DNA of 64,000 nucleotides from the NCBI RefSeq assembly GCF_003260975.1, contig NZ_CP030041.1, positions 5,273,501 to 5,337,500 on the forward strand, given 5' to 3'. The notes beneath the pieces are model-generated. The model was not told where the DNA came from. It made no database searches and saw only the letters and a list, made by a program, of their open reading frames with translations. Below, piece by piece: positions 41,248 through 49,232 of this stretch. How positions within the stretch are numbered: the stretch's first letter is position 1; each line of letters begins with the position of its first letter. The position numbers and the translations under genes were made by a program. The stretch comes from Echinicola strongylocentroti. GTDB lineage: Bacteria; Bacteroidota; Bacteroidia; Cytophagales; Cyclobacteriaceae.

Positions 41248-41461
41248 GCTATCCCTTTTGGGAATAAAAATACGGGGCAAGGAAAGCCGAATCTATAACG
41301 CCACCATCATCATCGGGTTTGTCATGTTTTTCGCAGCCGGATCACTAGCCGTGGCCACAGATCTCCTTCCCGATAAGAAGCACAAAATAGTAAGGACAAT
41401 GCGGGTCATCCGCAGAGCCGGTAAGAAAGCAAAAGAAGAAATCTTGGACGTATGGATTTAA
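41225..41461 (+). CDS. Small protein with one membrane helix
   Basis: A 78-residue protein: a basic start, one helix (ATIIIGFVMFFAAGSLAVAT) and a basic tail (TMRVIRRAGKKAKEEI). It overlaps its neighbours by 23 and 10 bases. Unknown role in the early region. Confidence 0.55.
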   Translation: MEASRAVELSLLGIKIRGKESRIYNATIIIGFVMFFAAGSLAVATDLLPDKKHKIVRTMRVIRRAGKKAKEEILDVWI

Positions 41462-41874
41462 CCATGACCACCACTATTAGCTCCGACAATCAGGGGGCGG
41501 ACGATATGCTTTTCAATTATCTACATGGGTACATGCGGCATATCATGAGGAAGGATCACCACGACCTTCGGCGCAATATGGAACAGCTATTTGTCACGCT
41601 GGAACAACTTATAAAAGACTTTCATAAGTCCAATCCCGGATACCGGAAGCCAGTAGGGCTACACATCACCTTTAACAGGCCATCGTGCTGTCCTGCCACT
41701 TTCCGGATCAGTTACCTAAAAAATGAAATCATAATCAAACCAAAACACCATGAAAAATCTAATCAGAATAATCACAGTGCTGTCCCTGTTGACAGCGACC
41801 ACCTCATGTTACTCAGAGAGGATTCTCACGGGAAAGCAGACCGTGAAGAAGCTGCAAAAAGAAAGAAGTTTTAA
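41452..41874 (+). CDS. Hypothetical early phage protein
   Basis: A 140-residue protein; residues 15-90 look like a real globular domain (LFNYLHGYMRHIMRKDHHDL, then VGLHITFNRPSCCPATFRIS), while the last 40 residues are low-complexity and overlap a lipoprotein gene in another frame. The true C-terminus may therefore be poorly constrained. No family recognised. Confidence 0.55.
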   Translation: MDLTMTTTISSDNQGADDMLFNYLHGYMRHIMRKDHHDLRRNMEQLFVTLEQLIKDFHKSNPGYRKPVGLHITFNRPSCCPATFRISYLKNEIIIKPKHHEKSNQNNHSAVPVDSDHLMLLREDSHGKADREEAAKRKKF

Positions 41875-41890
41875 AGGCTGGGATAAATAA
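41750..41890 (+). CDS. Small predicted lipoprotein nested in an overlapping frame
   Basis: A 46-residue protein beginning MKNLIRIITVLSLLTATTSC, a credible lipoprotein signal with the lipidated Cys at residue 20, followed by a basic 26-residue tail ending KGWDK. Its first 125 bases overlap the 3' end of the gene at 41452 in another frame, as in Rz/Rz1 pairs, but the outer gene has no membrane helix and the location is not a lysis module. Confidence 0.5.
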   Translation: MKNLIRIITVLSLLTATTSCYSERILTGKQTVKKLQKERSFKGWDK

Positions 41891-41898
41891 TAGGTGCC

Positions 41899-42114
41899 AT
41901 GAAAAAGGAAATACAAATAACCATAACAGGTACCCATGGATCGGGTAAAAGCAAAGTGGCAGCCATAATACTGGAAGCACTGAAGGAAAATGGATATCGC
42001 CATGTAGTACTATACCCAACTCCATTCGCAGAGGAGAGAAAAATGATATGGGATGATTTTCATACCATAATGATGGAGTGCAAGCAAGAAAGGGAGGAGG
42101 TCACCAATGGCTGA
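41899..42114 (+). CDS. Minimal P-loop protein
   Basis: A 71-residue protein with a clear Walker A near the start (GTHGSGKS, residues 11-18) on a beta strand (EIQITITG). The usual kinase or GTPase body of 150 or more residues is missing. It could be a truncated kinase, a stand-alone nucleotide-binding peptide or half of a two-chain protein. The frame overlaps the next gene by 8 bases, so this length appears natural. Confidence 0.6.
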   Translation: MKKEIQITITGTHGSGKSKVAAIILEALKENGYRHVVLYPTPFAEERKMIWDDFHTIMMECKQEREEVTNG

Positions 42115-42382
42115 CCACGGAAAATCCGCACTGGCCATGACCATCATAGGGATGATTTTTTGGCTAATAGCATTTTTGATTATGTCAGGGTGCACCGTCT
42201 CGAGACCTGCGGTAAGCCCAGCGGGGACGGTGATCGATAAGGATGGTCCGAGAGTGCTGATCCTGTTTGATGACCTCTCCGGAGAGCCTCATAAATTCGC
42301 TTACAACTGGTTTTACTTTCAGCAGTCCGATTCCATCGAGATCGGGGATAGAATGAAGATAAGAAAGGAGGCTTCACCATGA
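42107..42382 (+). CDS. Small predicted membrane lipoprotein
   Basis: A 91-residue protein with one hydrophobic segment ending in a lipobox-like motif (MTIIGMIFWLIAFLIMSGC, Cys28). The 60-residue remainder is soluble (VLILFDDLSGEPHKFAYNWF). It may be surface-exposed or periplasmic. It overlaps neighbours by 8 and 4 bases. Function unknown; superinfection exclusion would be one idea for a phage lipoprotein. Confidence 0.55.
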   Translation: MADHGKSALAMTIIGMIFWLIAFLIMSGCTVSRPAVSPAGTVIDKDGPRVLILFDDLSGEPHKFAYNWFYFQQSDSIEIGDRMKIRKEASP

Positions 42383-42639
42383 AAGGGCAATTCAAAAAAC
42401 GATTCAAGGAGCAGTTTGGGAAGCATCTTACTAATCTTTACCTCCCAGCATTGGGGCAAGGTAAAATGTTTAGGATCATCATGTACCACTTGATGAACGT
42501 CTCTGCTGACCTTAACCATACCATCCACAAGATGGAAATCACCGAAATAGCCGACATGGAGTTTCTTATAAAGGTTAACAACTCGATCGAAATATGGTAC
42601 CTCATCGATACCAGAAAGGAGGCCGGCCATGAAAGATAA
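42379..42639 (+). CDS. Hypothetical early phage protein
   Basis: An 86-residue soluble protein (MFRIIMYHLMNVSADLNHTI, then EIWYLIDTRKEAGHE) without a recognised family. It begins in an ATGA overlap with the preceding gene and overlaps the next by 11 bases. Confidence 0.55.
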   Translation: MKGQFKKRFKEQFGKHLTNLYLPALGQGKMFRIIMYHLMNVSADLNHTIHKMEITEIADMEFLIKVNNSIEIWYLIDTRKEAGHER

Positions 42640-42763
42640 TCCAAATCGGGACATTATTCTGTTAGCAGGAATTGTCCTAGGCATGGCCATAATGGGAATG
42701 ATCACCTATACCGTATGGGTGATCCACTTCCTGATGATCTTGGAGAAAGGAGGTGCAGGATGA
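42629..42763 (+). CDS. Small membrane protein
   Basis: A 44-residue protein, mostly one or two hydrophobic helices (IILLAGIVLGMAIMGMITYT, then VWVIHFLMIL). It overlaps the preceding gene by 11 bases, and its stop lies in an ATGA overlap with the gene at 42760, with AGGAGG a few bases upstream. Function unknown. Confidence 0.55.
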   Translation: MKDNPNRDIILLAGIVLGMAIMGMITYTVWVIHFLMILEKGGAG

Positions 42764-43062
42764 GTATGGTCATCGAGAAGCTGAAAGAAGTCCGGGAGAC
42801 ATTGATCAGCACTATTAGGGTGATTAAGACAGATCACGACCGGAAGCAAACACGCATTAACTCATTACAAAAGAAGAAGTATGAACTCACACACAAATAC
42901 AGAGCAGCAATCAATGCCCTCAATGCAGAAATCAAGCAAACCCGAAACCGAGAAGACTTCAAACCATCCGAAACCATCCATTATCGATTTAGTAGCCGCA
43001 GAAGATCGCAGACAAAAGTGGTTCAACAGGATGAGCCTGGCCAGAACCGAAAGTGCATTTGA
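42760..43062 (+). CDS. Coiled-coil hypothetical protein
   Basis: A 100-residue protein, helical for its first 60 residues (MSMVIEKLKEVRETLISTIR, then DHDRKQTRINSLQKKKYELT). The start at 42760 has AGGAGG upstream and an ATGA overlap with the previous stop. Its last 60 codons overlap the gene at 42881 in another frame; only one of the two frames may be under selection there. Confidence 0.5.
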   Translation: MSMVIEKLKEVRETLISTIRVIKTDHDRKQTRINSLQKKKYELTHKYRAAINALNAEIKQTRNREDFKPSETIHYRFSSRRRSQTKVVQQDEPGQNRKCI

Positions 43063-43135
43063 AATCGCCACAGAGGGGTTCAAAAAGTCTGCTCAAGCTT
43101 TGAGCCAATTAGAAAAGGAGGCGGCCAGTGAATAA
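42881..43135 (+). CDS. Hypothetical protein overlapping the primase gene start
   Basis: An 84-residue protein; the first half is low-complexity, the second half helical (IIDLVAAEDRRQKWFNRMSL, then SAFEIATEGFKKSAQALSQL). Its stop overlaps the primase start (GTGA type) by 8 bases, which supports it as the true upstream neighbour. The overlap of 182 bases with 42760-43062 is unusual. Confidence 0.5.
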   Translation: MNSHTNTEQQSMPSMQKSSKPETEKTSNHPKPSIIDLVAAEDRRQKWFNRMSLARTESAFEIATEGFKKSAQALSQLEKEAASE

Positions 43136-46100
43136 AGAATACAAATGGACGCTGGAGACTGGCTCTAAGAAGTATCCTTGCCCGGGCTGCCAGAAAAAGA
43201 CCTTTGTGCGGTATGTGTTCGCAGATACCAGACAGCATGTAGGCGAGCAGTTCGGCAGATGTGACCGGGAGAACAATTGCGGTTATCATCGAGCACCGGA
43301 GAAGGATGTTGAATTCCCCCCACACCCCCCGACTAAAAGGAAACTTCCGCCGCCTACCGTGATTACCCCTGATGAGGAGTACATGCAGGGTATCAAAAAT
43401 AAGCAAGCCACGAATTTTCACGATTTCGCAAAAGGTAAACTGGGCATTACTGCGGAGCACCTTCAGGCATGGGGTGTGGGGACTAAGTGGAAGTTCACCG
43501 CTTTCCTCTCCACCACCAAAGATCAGAGGACAGTCAATGCCAAGTTTGTGGCCTACACTTCTGAAGGAAAGCGGAACAAAGAAACGGGGACAGACGGCAC
43601 GCCGAAATTTATCCCACATTACCTGGGCAAGGCCTATCTCCGTAATATGAAAGTAGAGACCGACAATGCCCGGCTAGAGGACTGGCAGGACTATTACAAA
43701 TTTGAAAGGTGCTTTTATGGTGAGCACCTTTTTGATACGAAAAGAGACACCTGCCTGGTCGAATCGGAAAAGACGGCGGTATTGGCGGCTTTCTTCTTTC
43801 CCAATTACAATTGGCTGGCCACGGGTGGCAATAACGGGATGACCTTCGACCACTTCAAACTCTTCTATGGCTATACGGGAAGGATCTGGAACCTCGTGGA
43901 CAATGACCAGGCAGGAATAAAGAAAAGCAAAACCGTGGCTTGGCTGGATAAACTGGCCGAGATGCGGGATAATAAGGAGAAGATCCTTTCGGTAAACCTA
44001 TTTGAAAAGAAGCCAGCAGGTTGGGACTTGGCCGATGCCATCATATTCGATAAGTACCGGGATCCTGCCCAATTCGAAAAAGATTTAAATGAGGCCATCG
44101 ATTGTCGCCAACAATACGATATCGACATGGAGAGTGGCGAGGTTAGGATCAAGCCCAAATATGAATCCAAGGCGTGGAAGCTGGATGAGAAGGAGCTGAA
44201 GCGCGCCAGGCAGGTGGCCAACCGAATATTTGAGGAGCAGGTGGATATCATTGCACCAGATCTACATTGCAAGCAACGGCTAATGATTGCTTTCACCAGC
44301 TTTAGGGAAGATGGTTTGCCATTGGCGATCAAGGTATTTGGCCAGCATCCGGGAGAAAGTGAAGAGTCCATTGAAAACTTCTTCCACTTGGTTTTGAAAA
44401 ATACTCCCGGCGATGATGCCAAGGATTTCTTTAAAGTGGCCAAGGCTGCCGGAGTGGAAACCAGGTATGTCAAGACAGCAAGGAGTGAAGCCGCTGAGGG
44501 AGCCGAAGGCATCGATGCGCATGAATGGAAAATTACTTGGCCGGATGATCTGGAGCATCAAGATCACTTCAATGAATACGAATATCGTGAGCAGACCTTC
44601 AGCTATTCCTATATCGAGCATAAGAATTGTATTTGGTATGCCACCTTTAATAATAAGGATCGGGAAATAGGCTTTTACAAGATATCCAACTTTGTGATTC
44701 GCCCGCTCTACCTGATCAAGTCCAAGACTGATCCCAAACGCTTGTTTGAAATCAAGAATATATTTGGGGTAAAGTACATCATGGACATTCCTACCAAGGC
44801 ACTGGTTTCTCTCACCGAGTTCCAAGTGTTCTGTGAGTCCAATGGCAATTTCCTTTTCGAAGGTTCCAAACAGCAGTTTACCAAGATCAAGCGAAAGCTC
44901 TATGATGAGACCAAAGATGCCGAAGAGGTGAAGATGCTCGGTTGGCAGGATGAAGGATTCTACGCCTTCGCCAATGGCTCCTACAACTCGAGGTTTTCCA
45001 AGGTCGACCAATACGGAATCATCAAACACCTAGTGGAGAAGAGCGCAGAGGAAGCAGAGGAAAAGTATTTTTTCATTCCGGCAATGTCGAGCATTTACAA
45101 GGACGAAAAAGACCAGTACGATCTTGAGAAAAAATTTGTATTCATTCCACGTCCGGAGGTGAAGTTTTCGGATTGGGCACAGCTCTTTCACGATGTATAT
45201 GGAGAGAATGGCGTGGTGGGTTTGAGCTTTTATATTTCCAGCCTTTTCCGGGATATGATCTACAGCCGGTTTAAGTTTTTTCCGCACCTGTTCCACTTCG
45301 GACCTCCCGGGACTGGTAAATCTACCATGTGCTGGAGCATCCAATATATGTTTGGATTGGAGCGAAAACCGTTTATGCTGAATGCCGGTACTGCGGTGGG
45401 TTTCCACCGGACATTTGCCCAGTTCCGCAATGCGGTGGTGTGGTTCGATGAGTACAATAATACCATTGAGTATAAGCGGGTGCAGGACTTGAAGTCCGCT
45501 TACGATGGCGCCGGCCATGTGAAAGGCGAGTGGTCAGCTTCGGGAGGAACTTCCAATAAGACCACCACCACACCAGTGGAATCGGCCTGTAATATTTCCG
45601 GACAAGAGCTGCCCATTGCGGACAATGCCCTTTTCAAACGCTGCATTCTACTCCAGTATTACAAAACCATCTTCTCCGATGAGGAAAAGATGCGTCTTAC
45701 GGATCTGCAAAAGCTTCAGGAGAAAGGCCTCAGCCACATCACCGGTGCGCTGATGCGCTTTAGGGAGAAGATGGAGAAGGAGTACTTCCAAGTATTTGAC
45801 CAAGTGGAAAAGGAAATCATGGAGGCCTTGGAGCATGACGAAACCATTGAGTCCAGGATCATTAAAAACATGGCGGTGGTGGCCACTACCTTCAAGGTAC
45901 TCGAGCATGAACTACCATGGCCATGGAACTGGCCAAAGATGAAGGAGGTGATCGTGAAGAACATCAAAAGCCAAAACGGCCTGATCAGCAATGCCAAGGA
46001 GACCAATCAGTTTTGGGATGCGGTGGACTACTGCATCAGTGAAGGGGAGCTAAAGGATGGAGAGGACTTCAAAGTGGAATACTGCTCCTCCATTAAGATC

Positions 46101-46469
46101 ACTGTAGATAGGAAGCCGGTAGAGCGGAACTTGGTACCACCGCAGAAAGTACTCTTTATCCGCATCGCCACCGCCCACCCCAAGTACATGGAGGCTCTCC
46201 GGAAGCAGGGTGAAAAAAAGGGCATGGACAAAGGATCCCTTGCCCACTACCTCAGCCACAGTCCTGGTTTCCTCGGCATGGTGGGAAGTACCCGGTTCAA
46301 GAAGGGAGAAAAGAGTTTTACCTCCAATGCCTACGCCTTCGAATACAAGGGACTTGAAGACCAGGGCTACAATTTTGACCGCTTCGATGAGGAGGAAGCC
46401 GAGAAAGAGGAAACCGAAAAGAAGGAGATGGCTGTGAAGTTTGGTGATGATCAAGAAGTGAATTTCTAA
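43128..46469 (+). CDS. Phage DNA primase-helicase
   Basis: An 1113-residue replication protein. Residues 15-60 form a zinc ribbon (CPGCQKKTFVRY, then CDRENNCGYHR). A Toprim-like part follows (TCLVESEKTAVLAAFFFPNY near 205, NLVDNDQAGIKKS near 260). The C-terminal half holds a P-loop helicase with Walker A FGPPGTGKSTMCW (near 722) and Walker B VVWFDEYNN (near 772). Primase and helicase in one chain is common in phages and conjugative elements of Bacteroidota. The GTG start at 43128 fits a GTGA overlap with the preceding gene. The origin-like repeats directly downstream are its likely site of action. Confidence 0.85.
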   Translation: MNKEYKWTLETGSKKYPCPGCQKKTFVRYVFADTRQHVGEQFGRCDRENNCGYHRAPEKDVEFPPHPPTKRKLPPPTVITPDEEYMQGIKNKQATNFHDFAKGKLGITAEHLQAWGVGTKWKFTAFLSTTKDQRTVNAKFVAYTSEGKRNKETGTDGTPKFIPHYLGKAYLRNMKVETDNARLEDWQDYYKFERCFYGEHLFDTKRDTCLVESEKTAVLAAFFFPNYNWLATGGNNGMTFDHFKLFYGYTGRIWNLVDNDQAGIKKSKTVAWLDKLAEMRDNKEKILSVNLFEKKPAGWDLADAIIFDKYRDPAQFEKDLNEAIDCRQQYDIDMESGEVRIKPKYESKAWKLDEKELKRARQVANRIFEEQVDIIAPDLHCKQRLMIAFTSFREDGLPLAIKVFGQHPGESEESIENFFHLVLKNTPGDDAKDFFKVAKAAGVETRYVKTARSEAAEGAEGIDAHEWKITWPDDLEHQDHFNEYEYREQTFSYSYIEHKNCIWYATFNNKDREIGFYKISNFVIRPLYLIKSKTDPKRLFEIKNIFGVKYIMDIPTKALVSLTEFQVFCESNGNFLFEGSKQQFTKIKRKLYDETKDAEEVKMLGWQDEGFYAFANGSYNSRFSKVDQYGIIKHLVEKSAEEAEEKYFFIPAMSSIYKDEKDQYDLEKKFVFIPRPEVKFSDWAQLFHDVYGENGVVGLSFYISSLFRDMIYSRFKFFPHLFHFGPPGTGKSTMCWSIQYMFGLERKPFMLNAGTAVGFHRTFAQFRNAVVWFDEYNNTIEYKRVQDLKSAYDGAGHVKGEWSASGGTSNKTTTTPVESACNISGQELPIADNALFKRCILLQYYKTIFSDEEKMRLTDLQKLQEKGLSHITGALMRFREKMEKEYFQVFDQVEKEIMEALEHDETIESRIIKNMAVVATTFKVLEHELPWPWNWPKMKEVIVKNIKSQNGLISNAKETNQFWDAVDYCISEGELKDGEDFKVEYCSSIKITVDRKPVERNLVPPQKVLFIRIATAHPKYMEALRKQGEKKGMDKGSLAHYLSHSPGFLGMVGSTRFKKGEKSFTSNAYAFEYKGLEDQGYNFDRFDEEEAEKEETEKKEMAVKFGDDQEVNF

Positions 46470-46491
46470 ATGCCCCTGCCTTGAAAGTCAT

Positions 46492-46518
46492 CCCCTATAG
46501 GGGGAGCGAGGGGGGGGG
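46492..46518. other. Palindrome and nine-G run after the primase gene
   Basis: CCCCTATAGGGG (46492-46503) is a perfect palindrome followed shortly by nine consecutive G (46510-46518). It may be a REP-like remnant or hairpin marking the end of the early transcript; there is no U-tract, so it is not a standard terminator. Confidence 0.35.
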
Positions 46519-46607
46519 AACTGTAGCAACGAATTTCAAAGGATTCATCTAATGGATCCTTTTTTAAAAAGCCTTTTGGTAACGCCTCACACGAGGGCAG
46601 ATTCTTG

Positions 46608-46843
46608 TCAAACTGTTCAAACAGATCAAACAAGGTATATAAATATCAATGTAAATAATAATAAGAGGGATTTAGATAGAAATGGAGCGGTCTGGCTGTT
46701 TGACAGCGTGCGACACCGTTTGATCATGTTTGAACAGACTCCTTTTGTCCAACAGCGTTTGAAAAGCTGTCCTCTGAAAAATCGCCCTATATGGCTTAAT
46801 TGAAGCGATTTGGGGCTTTGTTTGAACTGTTTGACAGGTTTGA
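46608..46843. repeat. Iteron-like cluster, candidate prophage replication origin
   Basis: TCAAAC or its complement GTTTGA occurs ten times in 236 bases. Three TCAAAC lie at 46608, 46617 and 46626, exactly 9 bases apart. Three GTTTGA lie at 46820, 46829 and 46838, again 9 bases apart and in the opposite orientation. Four more GTTTGA lie between them (46698, 46718, 46728, 46757). The enclosed segment 46632-46690 is very AT-rich. About 0.1 copy would be expected by chance in this length. The position directly after the primase-helicase fits an origin. Confidence 0.75.
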
Positions 46844-46882
46844 ACAGAAAGTGTGTGGTAGAAAAATTAATATGTATCATTT

Positions 46883-47128
46883 ATGAAAAATCCATGCGTA
46901 AAAATCGAACTGCAAGTGGTGGAAGATATCCGGGAACTGATGAAGCAGGATTGGCAAAATAACCTGGTCCGCAATGTGGGGCTCCTATACTTCCAGCTGC
47001 TCGAGGGTGGCGGTTTCGTCACCAAGGCCGTCAACCACACCGATTCAGGTGACTGGATGAAGAAGATGGTCAAACAAAAAAGAATCTATTTACCTAAACA
47101 AGCGATTTATGTCGAAGAAGAACATTAG
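46883..47128 (+). CDS. Hypothetical small protein
   Basis: An 81-residue protein (CVKIELQVVEDIRELMKQDW, then GGGFVTKAVNHTDSGDWMKK) without a known family. It lies between the origin-like region and the cargo operon. The composition looks like a real protein and the next small frame overlaps it by 20 bases. Confidence 0.5.
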   Translation: MKNPCVKIELQVVEDIRELMKQDWQNNLVRNVGLLYFQLLEGGGFVTKAVNHTDSGDWMKKMVKQKRIYLPKQAIYVEEEH

Positions 47129-47282
47129 GCCTCGGCTCCGCTCAGCCACCGAAACCAATCCGCTCCCTGAGCGAAGCCGAAGGGATGTGATCATCGAATA
47201 CGATTCCTGCTATCGTGGGAAGATCGAAATTCACCGGTGTAGGGAAAGTGGGGAGGTAGTTTATCATAAAATAATCAGGTGA
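47109..47282 (+). CDS. Hypothetical small basic protein
   Basis: A 57-residue frame starting in an overlap with the previous gene. The end (VIIEYDSCYRGKIEIHRCRE) looks protein-like; the first third is Arg-rich and coincides with a GC-rich stretch that may be a REP remnant, so the start is uncertain. Confidence 0.35.
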   Translation: MSKKNIRPRLRSATETNPLPERSRRDVIIEYDSCYRGKIEIHRCRESGEVVYHKIIR

Positions 47283-47303
47283 AAATTATCTTGAAACCTC
47301 AAA

Positions 47304-48854
47304 TTAATTAATTACCTCAAGCGCCCTTTCCAAAATTTCCTCATTATTGATAATGATTAAATTCAATTTTCTCCTTGTTCTTGACATAATTTGAATAAGC
47401 ATTTGTGTGGGATGATAATAGGGAGTTCGAGCATATCCTCTTGTTGATAAATCATTCCTTTCATTGTAAAAAAAGTGTGAATCAATAACAGCAATAACTT
47501 TATCAAATTCCTGCCCAATAACATTATGAGCATTATCCTCTCCATAAATTTGAAATTTTGTATAAGGATGCTCTGTAACGGAGTCAGGAGTATAATTTAT
47601 TGATTTCCAGCCTTTTTTTGTCTGTGTTTTAATATAATTTTTAGCATCAATATTTTTCTTGAAATAAGTTAGTTCGATATTAGATTTATCTCCACCAGAA
47701 TGGATTTTGTTTTTTCTATTTAGTATACCCATAATAAATGAGGCTATTTCTTTATTTGTTCGAATTTTGGTTGTTAATTGATAGTGAATTCCACTAGTGT
47801 TTTCTTGAATAAAATTTTCAATGTTATTTTTGGCCTCCTGCTTTTTCAGGTATTGTTGCATATCAAAAGAAAATATACAATTTATATTAGATGCTTTAAT
47901 ACTAGAAATTATTTGTTTAAGTTGATTGGGGTAAATTCTTTGCGTTTCATCAATTATAACTAAAAAATACTTTGATAAATCTCTGTCACCTAAATCTCTT
48001 ATAGCTATTATCTCCCAAGAAAATTCTTCCAAAAGCCTTTGATGACCTTGATTTAAAATTCCACAATGAATCACCAAGCATTTATGTCCTTGGTTCATAA
48101 TTTCTTTTCCAATGTCATAAGTTAATAAAGTTTTCCCTGTACCAGCTTTTCCTGAAATTGATATAAAACATGTACCACTAGATGATATGTTTTGTAAAGA
48201 TTTTTTTTTGATTTCCTCTTGTTGGTTTGTAAGAAAATAATTTCCCCGCATAAATCTTTCTGTCGAATTAAAGGGGGAAACTAAATAGTTCGAGGGGTTA
48301 AATATGGTGTCAATATTATATAGGGCTTTAGCTTCTTGACCTAATATTAATCGTAATAATTTTTCGAAATCATCTTCAATGAGGTTACCTTGTTCATCTA
48401 GAACGTACAATTTTCGAGACCTACTTTCAAAACAAAAATTTATAATATCTTCTTCTAAAAAACTTAAATAGTATTTATTTTTTTTAAGTTGGTAGATTAT
48501 TTTTTCTTCCGTGCTTGAACTTTTTAGTTCAATATTTAAAGTGTAATTTTTTCCAAACCTAAGTAGATCAAATTCTTTGCTGATTTGGGGTATGGTATAC
48601 CCTATGTAAAAACTATTAAAACAATCTTCATTCAGTGAAATAAGGTTAAGTTCTCTACAGAAAATCATTAAATCGTTTAATTCTTGATCTTTGGGAGAAA
48701 TACCAAAAAAATTACAGTAATTCTGAAATAATTGTTGTTCTAAGAACTTGTGAGCGTATATTAATGACTTTAGGTTAATCTCTTTCATCAATTTTTTGAA
48801 TAATAAATGATTAGTTATCACGGTATTTTCCGCTAAATTAAATCTTTTGCCCAA
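47304..48854 (-). CDS. DUF2075-like P-loop ATPase / SF1-type helicase (prophage cargo)
   Basis: A 516-residue protein. The first 220 residues have no motif I recognise and may hold a nuclease or sensor domain (NYTLNIELKSSSTEEKIIYQ reads like a PD-(D/E)xK core with E-L-K). The ATPase follows: Walker A SGKAGTGKTLLTY (near 236), Walker B FLVIIDETQRI (near 300), and late motifs QIMSRTRRKLNLIIIN (near 490) typical of SF1/DUF2075 enzymes. Overlap of 22 bases with the GNAT gene and codon use much more AT-rich than the flanking phage genes mark it as cargo. An ATG at 48788 is an alternative start. Confidence 0.78.
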   Translation of the reverse strand: MGKRFNLAENTVITNHLLFKKLMKEINLKSLIYAHKFLEQQLFQNYCNFFGISPKDQELNDLMIFCRELNLISLNEDCFNSFYIGYTIPQISKEFDLLRFGKNYTLNIELKSSSTEEKIIYQLKKNKYYLSFLEEDIINFCFESRSRKLYVLDEQGNLIEDDFEKLLRLILGQEAKALYNIDTIFNPSNYLVSPFNSTERFMRGNYFLTNQQEEIKKKSLQNISSSGTCFISISGKAGTGKTLLTYDIGKEIMNQGHKCLVIHCGILNQGHQRLLEEFSWEIIAIRDLGDRDLSKYFLVIIDETQRIYPNQLKQIISSIKASNINCIFSFDMQQYLKKQEAKNNIENFIQENTSGIHYQLTTKIRTNKEIASFIMGILNRKNKIHSGGDKSNIELTYFKKNIDAKNYIKTQTKKGWKSINYTPDSVTEHPYTKFQIYGEDNAHNVIGQEFDKVIAVIDSHFFYNERNDLSTRGYARTPYYHPTQMLIQIMSRTRRKLNLIIINNEEILERALEVIN

Positions 48855-49231
48855 TTTCTATTATTTGGATTAAGCCCCCTTTTTTTCCACCACCTGTCAG
48901 AGGCATTTACAGGTTGAATTTTGAGCGATTTAAATCCTTGGCATTTTGCTTCTTCCTCAATCAATTTTAAGAAGTAGGATCCATTCCCTTTATTTCGGAA
49001 TTTAGGAAGGGTTTCGAATAGAACGATTTCTAAACTTGGAAAACTCTTGTTAAGCTTAGCATAACATACCACTTGTTCTTTTTTCTCAAATATCCATAAT
49101 CTACTTTCTTCAAGGGCTGGATATAGTCTTTCAAAACTTCCAAATAAGGTATCATCATCATATCGATAATATTCATTTAGAATATTCCTAATAGACTGTG
49201 AAAATTCAGTTGAACAAAGTTGTAAATTCAT
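48833..49231 (-). CDS. GNAT family acetyltransferase (prophage cargo)
   Basis: A 132-residue GNAT with the acetyl-CoA loop in LPKFRNKGNGSYFLKLIEEEA-type context (R-N-K-G-N-G) and a C-terminal RWWKKRGL motif. It sits between the membrane winged-helix protein (1 base gap) and the helicase-like gene (22-base overlap), so it must be translated with them. In defence-type operons GNATs can act as toxins or modify partners; no target can be read from the sequence. Confidence 0.78.
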   Translation of the reverse strand: MNLQLCSTEFSQSIRNILNEYYRYDDDTLFGSFERLYPALEESRLWIFEKKEQVVCYAKLNKSFPSLEIVLFETLPKFRNKGNGSYFLKLIEEEAKCQGFKSLKIQPVNASDRWWKKRGLNPNNRNWAKDLI

Positions 49232-49232
49232 A

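Noticed and set aside
41452..41890. Rz/Rz1-like spanin pair
   Set aside because: The outer gene has no N-terminal membrane helix and the location is in the early region, far from any lysin or holin.
43871..45029. Two long minus-strand frames within the primase-helicase
   Set aside because: They oppose a gene with clear zinc, Toprim-like and P-loop motifs; their sequences show no domain.
46552..46803. An 83-codon open frame over the origin-like region
   Set aside because: The sequence is made of the TCAAAC/GTTTGA repeats and AT-rich filler; the frame is an accident of the repeat pattern.
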